In this document: positions 16,210 through 25,349 of the stretch, piece after piece
Numbering within the stretch: the stretch's first letter is position 1
How the letters are laid out: every line of letters starts with the position of its first letter
Origin: Clostridia bacterium
GTDB taxonomy: Bacteria > Bacillota > Clostridia > Lachnospirales > Lachnospiraceae
Assembly: GCA_026000945.1 (NCBI GenBank)
Contig: BNZI01000009.1
Span: 1-31,943, forward strand
DNA: 31,943 nt
Direction: 5' to 3'
Made by a program: the position numbers and the translations under genes
The notes under the pieces: generated by a model
Databases searched by the model: none
What the model was told of the DNA's origin: nothing
The model's input: only the letters and a program-made list of their open reading frames with translations

Positions 16210-18833
16210 TGAAACAAAAACTTCTTTTGGTAGATGGGCATAGTATTTTAAATCGAGCTTTTTATGCTATTCCTCATTTATCCAATACTAAAGGCTTAGA
16301 AACGAATGCGGTTTACGGTTTTTTGATGATTTTATTTCGTGTATTGGAGGAAGAAAAGCCGGATTATTTGACTGTGGCTTTTGATGTACATAGTCCAACT
16401 TTCCGCCATGACTTATTTAAAGAATATAAAGGGACGAGAAAAGCCCCTGCTCCAGAATTTCGCGAGCAAGTACCAAGGATAAAAGAAGTTTTGGCGGCAA
16501 TGGATGTTTATTGTATCGAAAAAGCAGGATATGAAGCAGATGACCTTTTAGGAACGGTAGCAAAAATGAGTGTCAGTAAAGGATTCTGTGTGACTATTTT
16601 ATCTGGTGACCGTGACTTACTCCAGCTAGCGGAAGAAGATATTTTGATTCGTATACCCAAAACAAAGCAGGGAAAAACGGAAATTGAGGATTACCATGCC
16701 AAAGAAGTAGAAAACACTTATCAAGTGAGTCCTTTGCAATTTATTGATGTGAAAGCCTTGATGGGGGATAGTTCGGATAATGTGCCAGGAGTTCCTGGTA
16801 TAGGTGAGAAAACGGCGATTAAGTTAGTCTCTACCTTTGGTAGTTTTGAAGAAATTTATAAGCGTATTGAAGAAGTAAAGCCCGCTCGGATACAAACGCT
16901 TTTACAAGAAAATCAAGACTTAGCCCATTTGAGTAAAACTTTGGTCACCATTAAACTAGATTGTGCTATGGATTATGATTGGAAAAAAGCAAAATTAACT
17001 GAGCTTTATACAGCAAAAGCCTATACTCTTTTTCAAGAGTTAGAGTTTAAAAGTTTATTGTCTCGTTTTTCTTTGAATCATGAATCTATGCCTAAAGCAC
17101 AAACATCTGATTCTGTATGTCGTGAAATTTACGACCATAAAGAAGCAGAGATTATTTTGACAGATACTTTAGATAAATTAGAAGGAAAAGGAGAATTTCT
17201 ACTTTCCTTGAAAATAGAAAAGAAAAATTGTCAAGGTTTGTTTTTAGCTTGGGAAGAAGAAAGATATTTCTTTGCTTTGGGAGAAGAATTATCTTTGGCG
17301 GACTTGGTGGATTTTTGGTGGCAAGGTAAAGAAAAGACCAAGGGACAAAAGAAAATTACCTTTGCTTTCAAAGAGCAACTTTCTTTTTTGACTTCAAGGA
17401 GAGAATTTACTTTTGACGATATGGAAGACATAGAAGATTTGAGTTTGATTGCCTATTTATTAAACCCTTTAAAAGAAAGCTATCAAAACCAAAAATTATC
17501 CTATGACTATTTGCAAGAAACCTTTTCAGACAAGGAAGAAGAGTACTCCACGTACTATGTATCTTCTGCTTTGCGTCTTTATCCTTTATTGAAAGAAATG
17601 TTAATTTCGGAAGGAATGCTAGACTTATATGAAGAAATTGAAAAACCGTCTTTATTGTCGTTGTTTCATATGGAACAAGAGGGTATACAGGTAGAAAAAG
17701 AACAGTTAGCCCTTTATGGAGAAAAGCTCAAAGTAAGTTTGATCGAATTAGAAAAAGAGATTTTCGCAGAAACAGAGGAAGAATTTAACTTGCTTTCTCC
17801 CAAACAATTGGGCGAGGTGCTTTTTGAACATTTAAAACTTCCGCATGGGAAAAAAACGAAAACGGGTTATTCCACGGCGGCGGAAATATTGGAGAAGCTT
17901 GCTCCAGATTACCCTATTGTAGAAAAGATTTTAAATTATCGACAATTGAGTAAATTAAAATCTACTTATGCCGAAGGTTTAGCGCAATGCATTCAAGAAG
18001 ATGGCAGGATACACAGTACTTTTAATCAAATGATTACGGCAACAGGGCGAATCAGTAGTACAGAACCAAATTTACAAAATATTCCAATCAGAATGGAATT
18101 AGGTAGAGCGATCCGCAAAGTTTTTGTGCCAAGAAAGGGCTTTGTATTTGTGGATGCGGATTATTCTCAGATTGAATTAAGAGTACTGGCGCATTTATCT
18201 CAAGATGAAAAGTTGATTGAAGCATATCGGCAGGCGCAAGATATCCATCAGATTACGGCTTCTGAAGTTTTTCATGTGCCTTTAGACGAAGTAACACCTT
18301 TGCAAAGGAGAAATGCCAAAGCAGTGAATTTTGGTATTGTGTATGGAATCAGCGCCTTTAGTTTAGGAGAAGATTTAAATATTAGCAGGGAAGAGGCGGC
18401 GAAATATCAGGAACAATATTTTGCTACTTATCCTAAAGTCAAGCAATTTTTGACAAGTTTAGTAGAGTCTGCGAAAAAACAAGGTAGTGTACAAACTTTG
18501 TTTAGAAGAACAAGACCTGTTCCCGAATTAAAATCTTCCGCTTTTATGCAAAGGGCATTTGGGGAAAGGGTGGCAATGAATGCCCCTATACAAGGTACGG
18601 CGGCGGACATTATCAAAAAAGCCATGGTGGCGGTGGATCGAGAAATCCGAGAGCAAGGATTAAGTTCCCGTTTGATTTTACAAATTCATGATGAATTGCT
18701 AATTGAAACCAAAAAAGAAGAAATAGAGCAGTTGAAAGAAATCTTATTTAGGCAAATGTCTTCTGCAGCAGATTTACTGGTACCTCTGGAAATCGATTTA
18801 CATGTAGGAGAGGATTGGTATGCAGTAAAATGA
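16209..18833 (+). CDS. polA: DNA polymerase I
   Basis: 874 residues, starting on the last base of the guaB stop. The N-terminal ~290 residues are the 5'-3' exonuclease (LLVDGHSILNRAFYA, GYEADDLLGT, GDRDLLQL, MGDSSDNVPGVPGIGEKTA), used to remove Okazaki primers and nick-translate. Residues ~300-470 correspond to the 3'-5' exonuclease, but the expected D-x-E motif I is missing (LLSLKIEKKN..), so proofreading is probably lost, as in several Gram-positive Pol I enzymes. The polymerase domain has motif A VDADYSQIELR (~648), motif B RRNAKAVNFGIVYG (~700) and motif C QIHDELLIE (~825). It overlaps coaE by ATGA. Confidence 0.97.
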
Positions 18834-19423
18834 GAGTGATTGGATTAACCGGCGGGGTGGGAGCAGGAAAAACGACTATACTTTCTGTTTTTGAAAAAAA
18901 ATTCTCAGCACAAATCTTAATTTGTGATACTATTGCTGATGAATTGCTAAGAAAAGGACAAGTAGCATTTGAAGCTTTAGTTTCTGATTTAGGGACAGTA
19001 TTTCTAGATGGTGAGGGAAATTTAGATAAAAATAAGTTGGCAGAGTGGATTTTTCTTTCCCCTCATTCTGAAAAAGCAAAAAAGAAAATAGAGCAGATTG
19101 TACATCCTTTAGTTAAAGAAGAGGTAAAAAAAAGGCTTGCCAATACTGACTATTCTTTGACGATTATTGAAAGTGCAATTTTAATTGAATCTGGTTTTTT
19201 TGATTTATGCGGAGAAATTTGGTATGTTTATGCTAGTGAAAAAGAAAGGGTTAGGCGCTTGCAAGAAAACAGAGCTTATAGTCTAGAAAAGTGCAGACAA
19301 ATTTTTCGCACTCAACTTACAGAAGAAGAGTTTTATAGAGTGGCAGATTTTGTGATTGACAATACTTGTTTGCTTTCGGAAAAAGAGATAGAACAAGAGA
19401 TAAAAAAAGGACTGCAAAGATGA
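18830..19423 (+). CDS. coaE: dephospho-CoA kinase
   Basis: 197 residues from MRVIGLTGG; the start at 18830 overlaps the polA stop (ATGA), the better choice over an upstream GTG. It phosphorylates the ribose 3'-OH of dephospho-CoA in the last step of coenzyme A synthesis. The P-loop GGVGAGKT is at residues 8-15, the CDTIADELL segment corresponds to the conserved D.IA..L motif, and IVHPLV..E is the family signature helix. Length is typical. Translational coupling with polA and the following gene is expected from the 4-base overlaps. Confidence 0.95.
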   Translation: MRVIGLTGGVGAGKTTILSVFEKKFSAQILICDTIADELLRKGQVAFEALVSDLGTVFLDGEGNLDKNKLAEWIFLSPHSEKAKKKIEQIVHPLVKEEVKKRLANTDYSLTIIESAILIESGFFDLCGEIWYVYASEKERVRRLQENRAYSLEKCRQIFRTQLTEEEFYRVADFVIDNTCLLSEKEIEQEIKKGLQR

Positions 19424-20211
19424 GGGAGATTTCTTTAGAACCTTTGCGTTTGTATCCTTTGGCAAGTTCTAGTAGCGGGAATGCGATATATATAGGAACA
19501 GACAAAAGCAAAATTTTGATTGATGTGGGGATTAGCACAAAAAAAGTGCAACAAGGATTAGAAAATATTGGAGTGAATGTAAAAGAAATTTCTGCTATTT
19601 GTATTACACATGAACATAGTGACCACATTAAAGGTTTAGGGGTATTTTTACGGAAATATCCCGTACCTGTCTATGCTACAGAGGAAACGATTGCAGCTAT
19701 ACGTTCACAAAAATCATTAGGAGCTTTACCGGATGTTTTTCAAGTGGTTTATCCTGATCGGGAGTTTTCAATTGAGCAATTTAATCTTTTACCATTGAAA
19801 ATTTCTCATGATGCAGCCAATCCGGTGGCTTATCGCATTGATGGAGGAGAAGGAAGACAAGCTGCGGTTTTAACAGATTTGGGGGAGTATAATACCTATT
19901 TAGAGGAAAATTTAAAGGGATTGCATACTTTACTTTTAGAAGCAAACCACGATTTGCGTATGTTAGAGGTCGGACCTTATCCTTATGTCATTAAGCGGCG
20001 AATTGCTAGTGAATATGGACATCTTTCAAATAAAGCGGCAGGAGAATTTTTAGCGAAAATTTTGCATCAAGGACTAAGAGATATTTATTTGGGGCATTTA
20101 AGCAAAGAAAATAATTATGCGGCTTTGGCATATGAAACGGTATGTCAAGAGTTGCGAGAATCCATAGCGGGAGAATATCTAGAAAGTTTGCGCTTGCAAG
20201 TTGTGCAGTAA
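19420..20211 (+). CDS. MBL-fold metallohydrolase, YycJ/WalJ-like
   Basis: 263 residues from MREISLEPLRLYPLASSSSGNA; the ATG at 19420 overlaps the coaE stop, whereas the longer upstream extension is coaE sequence in another frame. The metal-binding motif HEHSDH (64-69) follows ISAICIT, and later metal ligands are likely in ISHDA, DLGEY and the final GHLSKENN. The SSSSGN start, DVGIS and the HEHSDHIKGL block match the YycJ/WalJ branch, which is linked in other Bacillota to DNA repair or cell-wall signalling and may act as an exonuclease. The substrate cannot be told from sequence. Last gene of the guaB operon; the next gene converges with only 10 bp between them. Confidence 0.85.
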   Translation: MREISLEPLRLYPLASSSSGNAIYIGTDKSKILIDVGISTKKVQQGLENIGVNVKEISAICITHEHSDHIKGLGVFLRKYPVPVYATEETIAAIRSQKSLGALPDVFQVVYPDREFSIEQFNLLPLKISHDAANPVAYRIDGGEGRQAAVLTDLGEYNTYLEENLKGLHTLLLEANHDLRMLEVGPYPYVIKRRIASEYGHLSNKAAGEFLAKILHQGLRDIYLGHLSKENNYAALAYETVCQELRESIAGEYLESLRLQVVQ

Positions 20212-20221
20212 AGGGGAGCGC

Positions 20222-21274
20222 TTATACTCTCAATTTTACTGCATTTCTTGCTTCTTTTTTTCTGGATTCTTCTAAAGCAGCATAATGTGCCTTAGTGGTG
20301 TTGACATCGGCGTGACCTAAAATATCAGCGACTAAGTAAATATCACCAGTTTGGCGATAGAGATTTGTTCCGTAAGTACTACGCAATTTATGAGGAGTAA
20401 TTCGTTTTAAGGGTGTAATAAGTTCAGCATATTTTTTTACTAAATTTTCTACCGTTCGTACTGCTAAACGTTTTTTTTGTAAAGACAGAAAAAGGGCATT
20501 TTCATGACCTTTTACCGGAATAGAAAGTTTTCTTTGTTCTAAATAAAGAGAGAGAGTCTGATCTACCTCTTCACTGAAATAAATCACAGTTTCTTTCCCG
20601 CCTTTTCGGCGGATACGGATACCTTTATTTTTTTGATCTAAGTCATTTAAATCTAGTCCAATACATTCAGAGACACGTATACCAGTGCCGAGTAAAAGAC
20701 TAAGCAAAGCCACATCTCTCAATTTCGTTTTTTGGTGAAAGAATTTTTGCTGTTTACTTAAATGGCTTCCATATTCTGCTTCATCTAGCAAAGAAGAAAC
20801 TTCCTCTGTATCTAAGCGAATGATATCTTTTGGATAAAATTTTGGTCTAGATAATAAAATAGTAGGGTCTTTTTTTATTCTTTCTCTTAAATAAAAGTAA
20901 CGGAAAAAGCTTTTTAAAGAAGAAAGTTTACGCATCAGCCCTTGTTCTTTGTTTGTTCGTTCGGTTTGCTCTTGCTGATAATACTTTAGATATTCTAAGT
21001 ATTTTTCTAAATCAATGGCTTTTAATTCGGCTAATTCTTCCAAAGTAATTTGCGTGGGAGTTTTATCTTGAAAAGCGGGAAGCTCTTGTACCAAATAAAA
21101 GAAAAAGACCTTTAAATCATGAGCGTAGGCAATGCGTGTGCGAGAAGATGTACGCGGCTCTAGTTCACGGAAAAAATCTGTGGTATAGGGCGGTAAAATT
21201 TCTAAGAGTTTACGTAGTTTCTGCACATTTTTGCGATCCAAAGATTCATGATAAGACAGATTTTTATTTGCCAT
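20222..21274 (-). CDS. tyrosine site-specific recombinase (XerS-like)
   Basis: 350 residues. The N-terminal ~165 residues form a core-binding SAM-like domain (LPPYTTDFFRELEPRTSSRTRIAYAHDLKVFF), and the catalytic domain shows R200 (GTGIRVSE), H295-x-x-R298 (HKLR), H321 (GHAD) and the nucleophile Y331 (AHYAAL). The set is complete. The single-gene setting and an N-terminus resembling streptococcal XerS (..LMPWYV.EYY..) suggest chromosome-dimer resolution rather than phage integration, but this is inference; an integrase of a lost element is the alternative. It follows and overlaps the small gene at 21264-21644 by 11 bp, so the two are probably co-translated. It converges on the MBL gene. Confidence 0.88.
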   Translation of the reverse strand: MANKNLSYHESLDRKNVQKLRKLLEILPPYTTDFFRELEPRTSSRTRIAYAHDLKVFFFYLVQELPAFQDKTPTQITLEELAELKAIDLEKYLEYLKYYQQEQTERTNKEQGLMRKLSSLKSFFRYFYLRERIKKDPTILLSRPKFYPKDIIRLDTEEVSSLLDEAEYGSHLSKQQKFFHQKTKLRDVALLSLLLGTGIRVSECIGLDLNDLDQKNKGIRIRRKGGKETVIYFSEEVDQTLSLYLEQRKLSIPVKGHENALFLSLQKKRLAVRTVENLVKKYAELITPLKRITPHKLRSTYGTNLYRQTGDIYLVADILGHADVNTTKAHYAALEESRKKEARNAVKLRV

Positions 21275-21644
21275 TACCCCTCAACTTCCTTTGCCAGTAT
21301 TCATCATCTTTATCTCTTTCCGGGTCATAATCTGCCCAAGGATCATAAGGACCGGCAGATTTCCAAGTGGTTTTAAACTGCAATTTGGGTTGATCTTTTG
21401 GAGGCTCTTGTGACTCTGTGTTTTTGCTGTCGGTGGAGTCTGTTTGCGTGTCTTTTTTGTCGTTGGCAGATTGAGATTTTGCGTGTTCTGTTTTGGTAGT
21501 TGTCGCAGAGCTTTGTGCAGAAATATTGTCGTCTGCAGCATTTAAAGCAGCCCCTTGTAAATAAGGGATGACATACATTAATTTATTTTCTGGCATTTGA
21601 TCAATCAGTCTTTTGGCTAAATCTCGTAATTCTTTACTATCCAT
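21264..21644 (-). CDS. small hypothetical protein upstream of recombinase
   Basis: 126 residues, not recognised. AAAGGAG stands about 7 nt before the ATG. The N-terminal ~35 residues (MDSKELRDLAKRLIDQMPENK then LMYVIPYLQGAAL) look like two helices of a folded domain. The middle is a low-complexity Ser/Thr/Lys/Asp/Gln linker. The C-terminus is Trp/Asp-rich and charged (WADYDPERDKDDEYWQRKL). It overlaps the recombinase start by 11 bp in another frame, suggesting translational coupling and a shared task, for example a recombinase accessory factor. No function is claimed. Confidence 0.65.
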   Translation of the reverse strand: MDSKELRDLAKRLIDQMPENKLMYVIPYLQGAALNAADDNISAQSSATTTKTEHAKSQSANDKKDTQTDSTDSKNTESQEPPKDQPKLQFKTTWKSAGPYDPWADYDPERDKDDEYWQRKLRGNGK

Positions 21645-21668
21645 AAAAACTCCTTTGTTTATTTTCTT

Positions 21669-22081
21669 AGGACGTGTTCACACTGCTAAGGGCATCTATT
21701 TTTTGGAAGGTTTGTACTGATTTGCGTTTAGAGCCAGTTTTTGTATCTCACTAACGAGAGAATGTTTGGTCTATTTTTCTTCCTACGGTGTCGAGTATCC
21801 TTGAAATACCTTCAGTATTCCTGCGTCAAAACTATACACAACATTTTCCACGTTCGGAGATACGGAAATAGACTCTTAAAAAAACTATACACAACATTCA
21901 CCTCTTTTGGAGATACAAAAACGGACTTTTAGAAAAACGCTCCACAACATTCTCCTTGCGGGGAAAATATTGGACAAGTTCTTCATTTTTTGAAGTATAC
22001 ATGTCTATATGCAAAAATTTGCCTTGTGGGGTGAAAAAACCACACAAAATCTAGATATTTTGGGTAGTGTGCATACACCCT
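21669..22081 (+). repeat. TIR-bounded noncoding repeat element, copy 2 (longest)
   Basis: It starts TTAGGACGTGTTCACA and ends ..GTGTGCATACACCCTA, complementary at the outer ~12 bp with mismatches. It shares with copy 1 the hairpin GAAATAC-cttca-GTATTcC and the tail GCAAAAATTTGCCTTG..GGGTAGTGT. It is longer than copy 1 because an internal unit beginning aaaactatacacaacatt is repeated (21828, 21881, diverged at 21933) with a ~53-bp period. No ORF. Confidence 0.65.
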
Positions 22082-22313
22082 AGAGTTTGTCCTATATCTG
22101 TGAATGAAAAAAATTTCGTATATGTTTTCTCCTCACGAAGAAGACATAGGAATATTAAAATTAAGCACCGTAAGAGTTAAAAATAGACCTCTATTCAAAC
22201 GGAATGGTTTGAAAGAGCATCTTACTGATCGCGCCAGTCTACCTTTATTTTTGTATGTAGACTCGTTGATCTAGGCTGATTTAGTTATCGTTTCCAACGT
22301 TTGATATGATTAT

Positions 22314-22661
22314 TCAAGTACTTTGTTCAACTTTACGGATGGAAGTCATTCGATTTGCTTCTAAGCGCAATAGGGTACGAATCGTTTCTTTGCTTTTTAA
22401 GTCGCATTTTTGATAATAACGGATAATCATTAGTTCTTCTTGAGTGATGGCTACGGGTTTTGCAATGTCCGTACGGCACAGTAAATAATCTATACTTACG
22501 TCAAAATAATTTGCTATATTGAAAAGGCAGTCAAAACTAGGTTGGCGTTTTCCTGTTTCATACATGGAATAGGCTTCCCTGGATAAGTTTAATTCTTTTG
22601 CAATATCAAATTGTTTGATATTTCGTTGTTTTCTTAGTTTTTTTAATCGGTCACTTAACAT
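22314..22661 (-). CDS. XRE-family (HTH_3) transcriptional regulator
   Basis: 115 residues. The Cro/cI-type helix-turn-helix covers residues 5-60: RLKKLRKQRNIKQFDIAKELNLSREAYSMYETGKRQPSFDCLFNIANYFDVSIDYLLCRTD. The C-terminal half is helical and charged and probably dimerises. The ATG lies 4 bp after the stop of the small membrane protein gene, so the two form one operon from a promoter at 22932-22960. It is followed by AT-rich DNA without a clear terminator. Related short XRE proteins control phage genes, toxin-antitoxin pairs or stress responses; which applies here is unknown. Confidence 0.85.
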   Translation of the reverse strand: MLSDRLKKLRKQRNIKQFDIAKELNLSREAYSMYETGKRQPSFDCLFNIANYFDVSIDYLLCRTDIAKPVAITQEELMIIRYYQKCDLKSKETIRTLLRLEANRMTSIRKVEQST

Positions 22662-22665
22662 CTTG

Positions 22666-22863
22666 CTACCTCTTTTTTTGATGTACTTTCCAGATCAGAC
22701 GAATAGCGTAAAGAAGAATAGGTAAAAGGATACTGATACATAAAGAAAGCATAAGGTATGTTTGGGCAAAAGGAGCTTTCAACAAAGAAAAAATAATCGT
22801 GGATAAGTACAAGCCCAATAAAAGAAAGAGAGCAATCCACGCAAAAAACCGTTTAATTTTCAT
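22666..22863 (-). CDS. small two-helix membrane protein
   Basis: 65 residues, MKIKRFFAWIALFLLLGL.. and ..LCISILLPILLYAIRLIWKV, with a basic tail (HQKKR). Two transmembrane helices are evident and no other domain. AAGGAG sits about 11 nt before the ATG. It is the first gene of a two-gene operon with the XRE regulator (4-bp gap). Small membrane proteins paired with XRE regulators can act as sensors or effectors, but nothing in this sequence identifies the function. Confidence 0.65.
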   Translation of the reverse strand: MKIKRFFAWIALFLLLGLYLSTIIFSLLKAPFAQTYLMLSLCISILLPILLYAIRLIWKVHQKKR

Positions 22864-22894
22864 TTATGTATTATCTCCTTGCTGGTTTTGGATA

Positions 22895-22960
22895 AAGAAG
22901 GCTTTTCATACCAAGCCTTTTGATAAAAGACATTATAAGACCTACGAGAAGAAATCGCAA
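22895..22960 (-). promoter_or_regulatory. promoter and leader hairpin of the membrane protein/XRE operon
   Basis: On the minus strand TTGCGA (22955-22960), a 17-nt spacer and TATAAT (22932-22937). The ~60-nt leader contains AAGGCTT-8 nt-AAGCCTT (about 22895-22918) before the ribosome binding site; it may tune translation or early termination. Confidence 0.65.
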
Positions 22961-23141
22961 GGGAATTTCAAGAAAAGCTCCAGCCCTGTCTTTGCCTTGT
23001 TTGGAGAAAAGGTAAACGCCAGGAGCGATATTGCGCATGTGTTGGGATTGTATTATAATATGCGCATGTGTAATCTGTAATAGGGAAGAAGTTTCAAGCT
23101 CCTTTTGCTCAAGGCAAGTTTGTTGTTTTAACAATAAACGC

Positions 23142-23177
23142 AAAAAGATGAGCAACCAAAGGGGAATTGGTTGCTCA
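23142..23177 (-). terminator. minus-strand intrinsic terminator without an evident gene
   Basis: TGAGCAACCAA (23149-23159) and TTGGTTGCTCA (23167-23177) form a perfect 11-bp stem with a 7-nt loop. On the minus strand it is followed by TCTTTTTG. No gene on the minus strand upstream was recognised, so it may end a transcript antisense to the SEC-C gene. The rest of 22961-23308 has no convincing coding region. Confidence 0.6.
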
Positions 23178-23308
23178 AAGGGGAGGATATAAGTATTTTC
23201 TTTTCTTTTGTGAATCATGGAAATGAGGGGATTCATTTCTATGATGGTTATAGTATGGGTCAAAGTAAAAAGTTTATACACAATTTTAACTAAAGTGAGG
23301 TAAAATTT

Positions 23309-23824
23309 ATGGGATTATTAGAAATTTGGAGAGAACAAGCATATGATCAGCAGAAGAGCAAACAAGATACCAATCGTTTGTGGAGTCAATACTTTCAGGT
23401 AGAGAAAGGGATTTATCAACAAATTCTTCAAAATCCGGATATTGTAGTACAAGGTACAGTAAAAGAATTAGCAGAGAGGTTTGAAACAGACGTTTTTACG
23501 ATGACTGGTTTTTTAGATGGGATTAATGAAAGTCTGACAAAAGAGAATCATTTAGAAGAAAATCTCAGTGAAGAAAGTAAGGTCAGTTTATCTTTAGATC
23601 TAGAAAAGTTATATAAAAACATGGTAGCAGCTAAAGCAGACTGGTTGTATAATTTAGAAGAATGGGAAAAGCTAATTCCGGAATCACATCGAAAAGAGTT
23701 ATATCATGAACAAAAAGCAGCAGGGACAGTGGTGAAAGATGAAAAAATAGGAAGAAATGATCCGTGTCCATGTAATAGTGGGAAAAAATATAAAAAATGC
23801 TGTGGAAAGTCACAAGCGAGTTAG
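23309..23824 (+). CDS. SEC-C zinc-motif protein
   Basis: 171 residues; GAGG lies about 8 nt before the ATG. The last 25 residues are a SEC-C motif ([19 protein letters not shown]), a zinc-binding module of the C-x-C-x8-C-C type that in SecA contacts SecB and the ribosome. The preceding ~140 residues are helical ([34 protein letters not shown]) and resemble a conserved clostridial family of unknown function. It probably works as a cytoplasmic zinc protein in translation or secretion quality control, which is inference. The stop codon TAG overlaps the first bases of repeat element copy 3, so the repeat inserted at or formed the very end of the gene. Confidence 0.8.
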   Translation: MGLLEIWREQAYDQQKSKQDTNRLWSQYFQVEKGIYQQILQNPDIVVQGTVKELAERFETDVFTMTGFLDGINESLTKENHLEENLSEESKVSLSLDLEKLYKNMVAAKADWLYNLEEWEKLIPESHRKELYHEQKAAGTVVKDEKIGRNDPCPCNSGKKYKKCCGKSQAS

Positions 23825-23983
23825 AACGTGTTTACACGACCGCTCAACTCCATTTTGGGTAGATTTTGTGCTGGTCTGTGTTAAATTTCCTTGAAATACG
23901 TACCGTATTTTTGCAAAAATTTGCCTTGCAGGGCGGAAAATCTATTCAAAATCTGGGTATTTCGAGTAGTATGAACACGCCCT
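23823..23983 (+). repeat. TIR-bounded noncoding repeat element, copy 3 (internally deleted)
   Basis: Left end TTAGAACGTGTTTACA, right end TGAACACGCCCTA. It keeps the internal hairpin GAAATAC-gtacc-GTATTTt and the GCAAAAATTTGCCTTG segment but lacks about 250 bp present in copy 2. 24000-24100 upstream of tyrS contains gagatgaaacaggctcttaa, like internal pieces of copy 2, so more decayed material continues there. No T-box leader was found before tyrS. Confidence 0.6.
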
Positions 23984-24113
23984 ATAAGCTATAAAAAACA
24001 TTACGCAAAATTCTATTTGTGTTAAAAGAGATGAAACAGGCTCTTAAAAAATGAAAAATTCTTCTCGTTTAGAGAGTAAGACAAGCTCTTAGGCGCAGAT
24101 AAGGAGAGAAAAA

Positions 24114-25349
24114 ATGTCCGTTTATGATACCTTACTAGAAAGAGGATTTATTGCCCAAAGTACACATGAAGAAGAAATTCGAAAAATTCTATCACAAGAG
24201 TCTGTGACATTTTATATTGGTTTTGATGCAACGGCAGATAGTTTGACAGCAGGGCATTTTTTGACTGTTATGGCTATGATGCACCTGCAAAAGGCAGGAC
24301 ATCGTCCGATAGCTCTTTTAGGTGGGGGAACGACTATGGTTGGAGATCCCACAGGAAAAACGGACATGCGGTCGATGATGACAAAAGAAAAGATTGCCTA
24401 CAATGCAGAGTGTTTTTTTCACCAGCTTTCTCGTTTTTTGGATTTTGAAGAGGGAAAAGCCATTTTGGCCAATAACGCAGATTGGCTTTTATCCTTAAAC
24501 TATATTGATTTTTTGCGTGAGATAGGCGTACATTTTTCTGTGAATAAAATGTTGACTGCTGAATCTTATAAGCAGCGAATGGAAAAAGGGTTAACGTTTT
24601 TTGAGTTTAATTATATGTTAATGCAGGCTTACGATTTTTATTGTTTAAATGAACGTTATGATTGTAAATTGCAGTTAGGTGGGAATGACCAGTGGTCAAA
24701 TATTTTAGCAGGAGCAGACCTCATTCGTCGAAAATCAGGAAAGGAAGCTTATGGTTTAACTTTAACTCTTTTAACGACTAGTGAAGGAGTAAAGATGGGT
24801 AAAACCATGAAAGGAGCGGTTTGGCTTGATGCAAATAAAACTTCTCCTTATGAATTTTACCAATATTGGCGTAATATTGAAGATGTTAAAGTGAAAGAAT
24901 GTCTGGGACTTTTAACTTTTTTGCCCATGGAAGAAGTGAATCGTTTAGGTTCTTTGCCAGATGAGCAAATTAATCAGGCAAAAGAAATTTTGGCTTTTGA
25001 AGTAACGAAAATTGTACATGGGGAAGAAGAAGCAAAAAAGGCTAGAGAAACAGCCTCCGCTTTATTTAACGGGCAAGGTTCGCATGAAAATATGCCAAAA
25101 ACTTATTATGAAGAAGAAGAAGTAAAAGAGGGCGTGGACATTCTTTCTTTGTTGCTTCATGCAAAATTAGCTCCTAGTCGTTCGGAAGCTAGGCGCTTAG
25201 TACTACAAGGCGGAATTTCAGTAAATGACGAAAAGATAGCGCAAGTTGAACACCGCTTTGGCAGTGAAGAAATTCAAAAAGGCTTACTCATCCGCAAAGG
25301 AAAGAAAGTGTACCATCAGGTTTTATTAAACTTAAAGGAGGGGAAATGA
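24114..25349 (+). CDS. tyrS: tyrosyl-tRNA synthetase
   Basis: 411 residues; AAGGAG is 8-9 nt upstream. A class I synthetase that charges tRNA-Tyr. The HIGH region is [13 protein letters not shown] (His48 retained, first His replaced by Thr), followed by [26 protein letters not shown] and [11 protein letters not shown] form the tyrosine pocket, and [10 protein letters not shown] stands for KMSKS. The C-terminal ~65 residues are an S4-type RNA-binding domain ([19 protein letters not shown]). Length is typical. It overlaps alaS by 4 bases (ATGA), an operon of two synthetases. Confidence 0.97.
   Translation: MSVYDTLLERGFIAQSTHEEEIRKILSQESVTFYIGFDATADSLTAGHFLTVMAMMHLQKAGHRPIALLGGGTTMVGDPTGKTDMRSMMTKEKIAYNAECFFHQLSRFLDFEEGKAILANNADWLLSLNYIDFLREIGVHFSVNKMLTAESYKQRMEKGLTFFEFNYMLMQAYDFYCLNERYDCKLQLGGNDQWSNILAGADLIRRKSGKEAYGLTLTLLTTSEGVKMGKTMKGAVWLDANKTSPYEFYQYWRNIEDVKVKECLGLLTFLPMEEVNRLGSLPDEQINQAKEILAFEVTKIVHGEEEAKKARETASALFNGQGSHENMPKTYYEEEEVKEGVDILSLLLHAKLAPSRSEARRLVLQGGISVNDEKIAQVEHRFGSEEIQKGLLIRKGKKVYHQVLLNLKEGK

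Noticed and set aside
19366..19419. Longer N-terminus for the MBL-fold protein (from 19366)
   Set aside because: It lies entirely inside coaE in another frame, and the ATG at 19420 overlaps the coaE stop as in the other junctions of this operon.
22871..23281. 136-codon open frame on the minus strand upstream of the small membrane protein
   Set aside because: No ribosome binding site at its start; it contains the promoter and leader hairpin of the next operon and ends inside its ribosome binding site; the sequence has no domain-like pattern.
23984..24113. T-box leader in front of tyrS
   Set aside because: No AGGGTGG-type T-box sequence and no terminator/antiterminator pair; the stretch is mostly decayed repeat.
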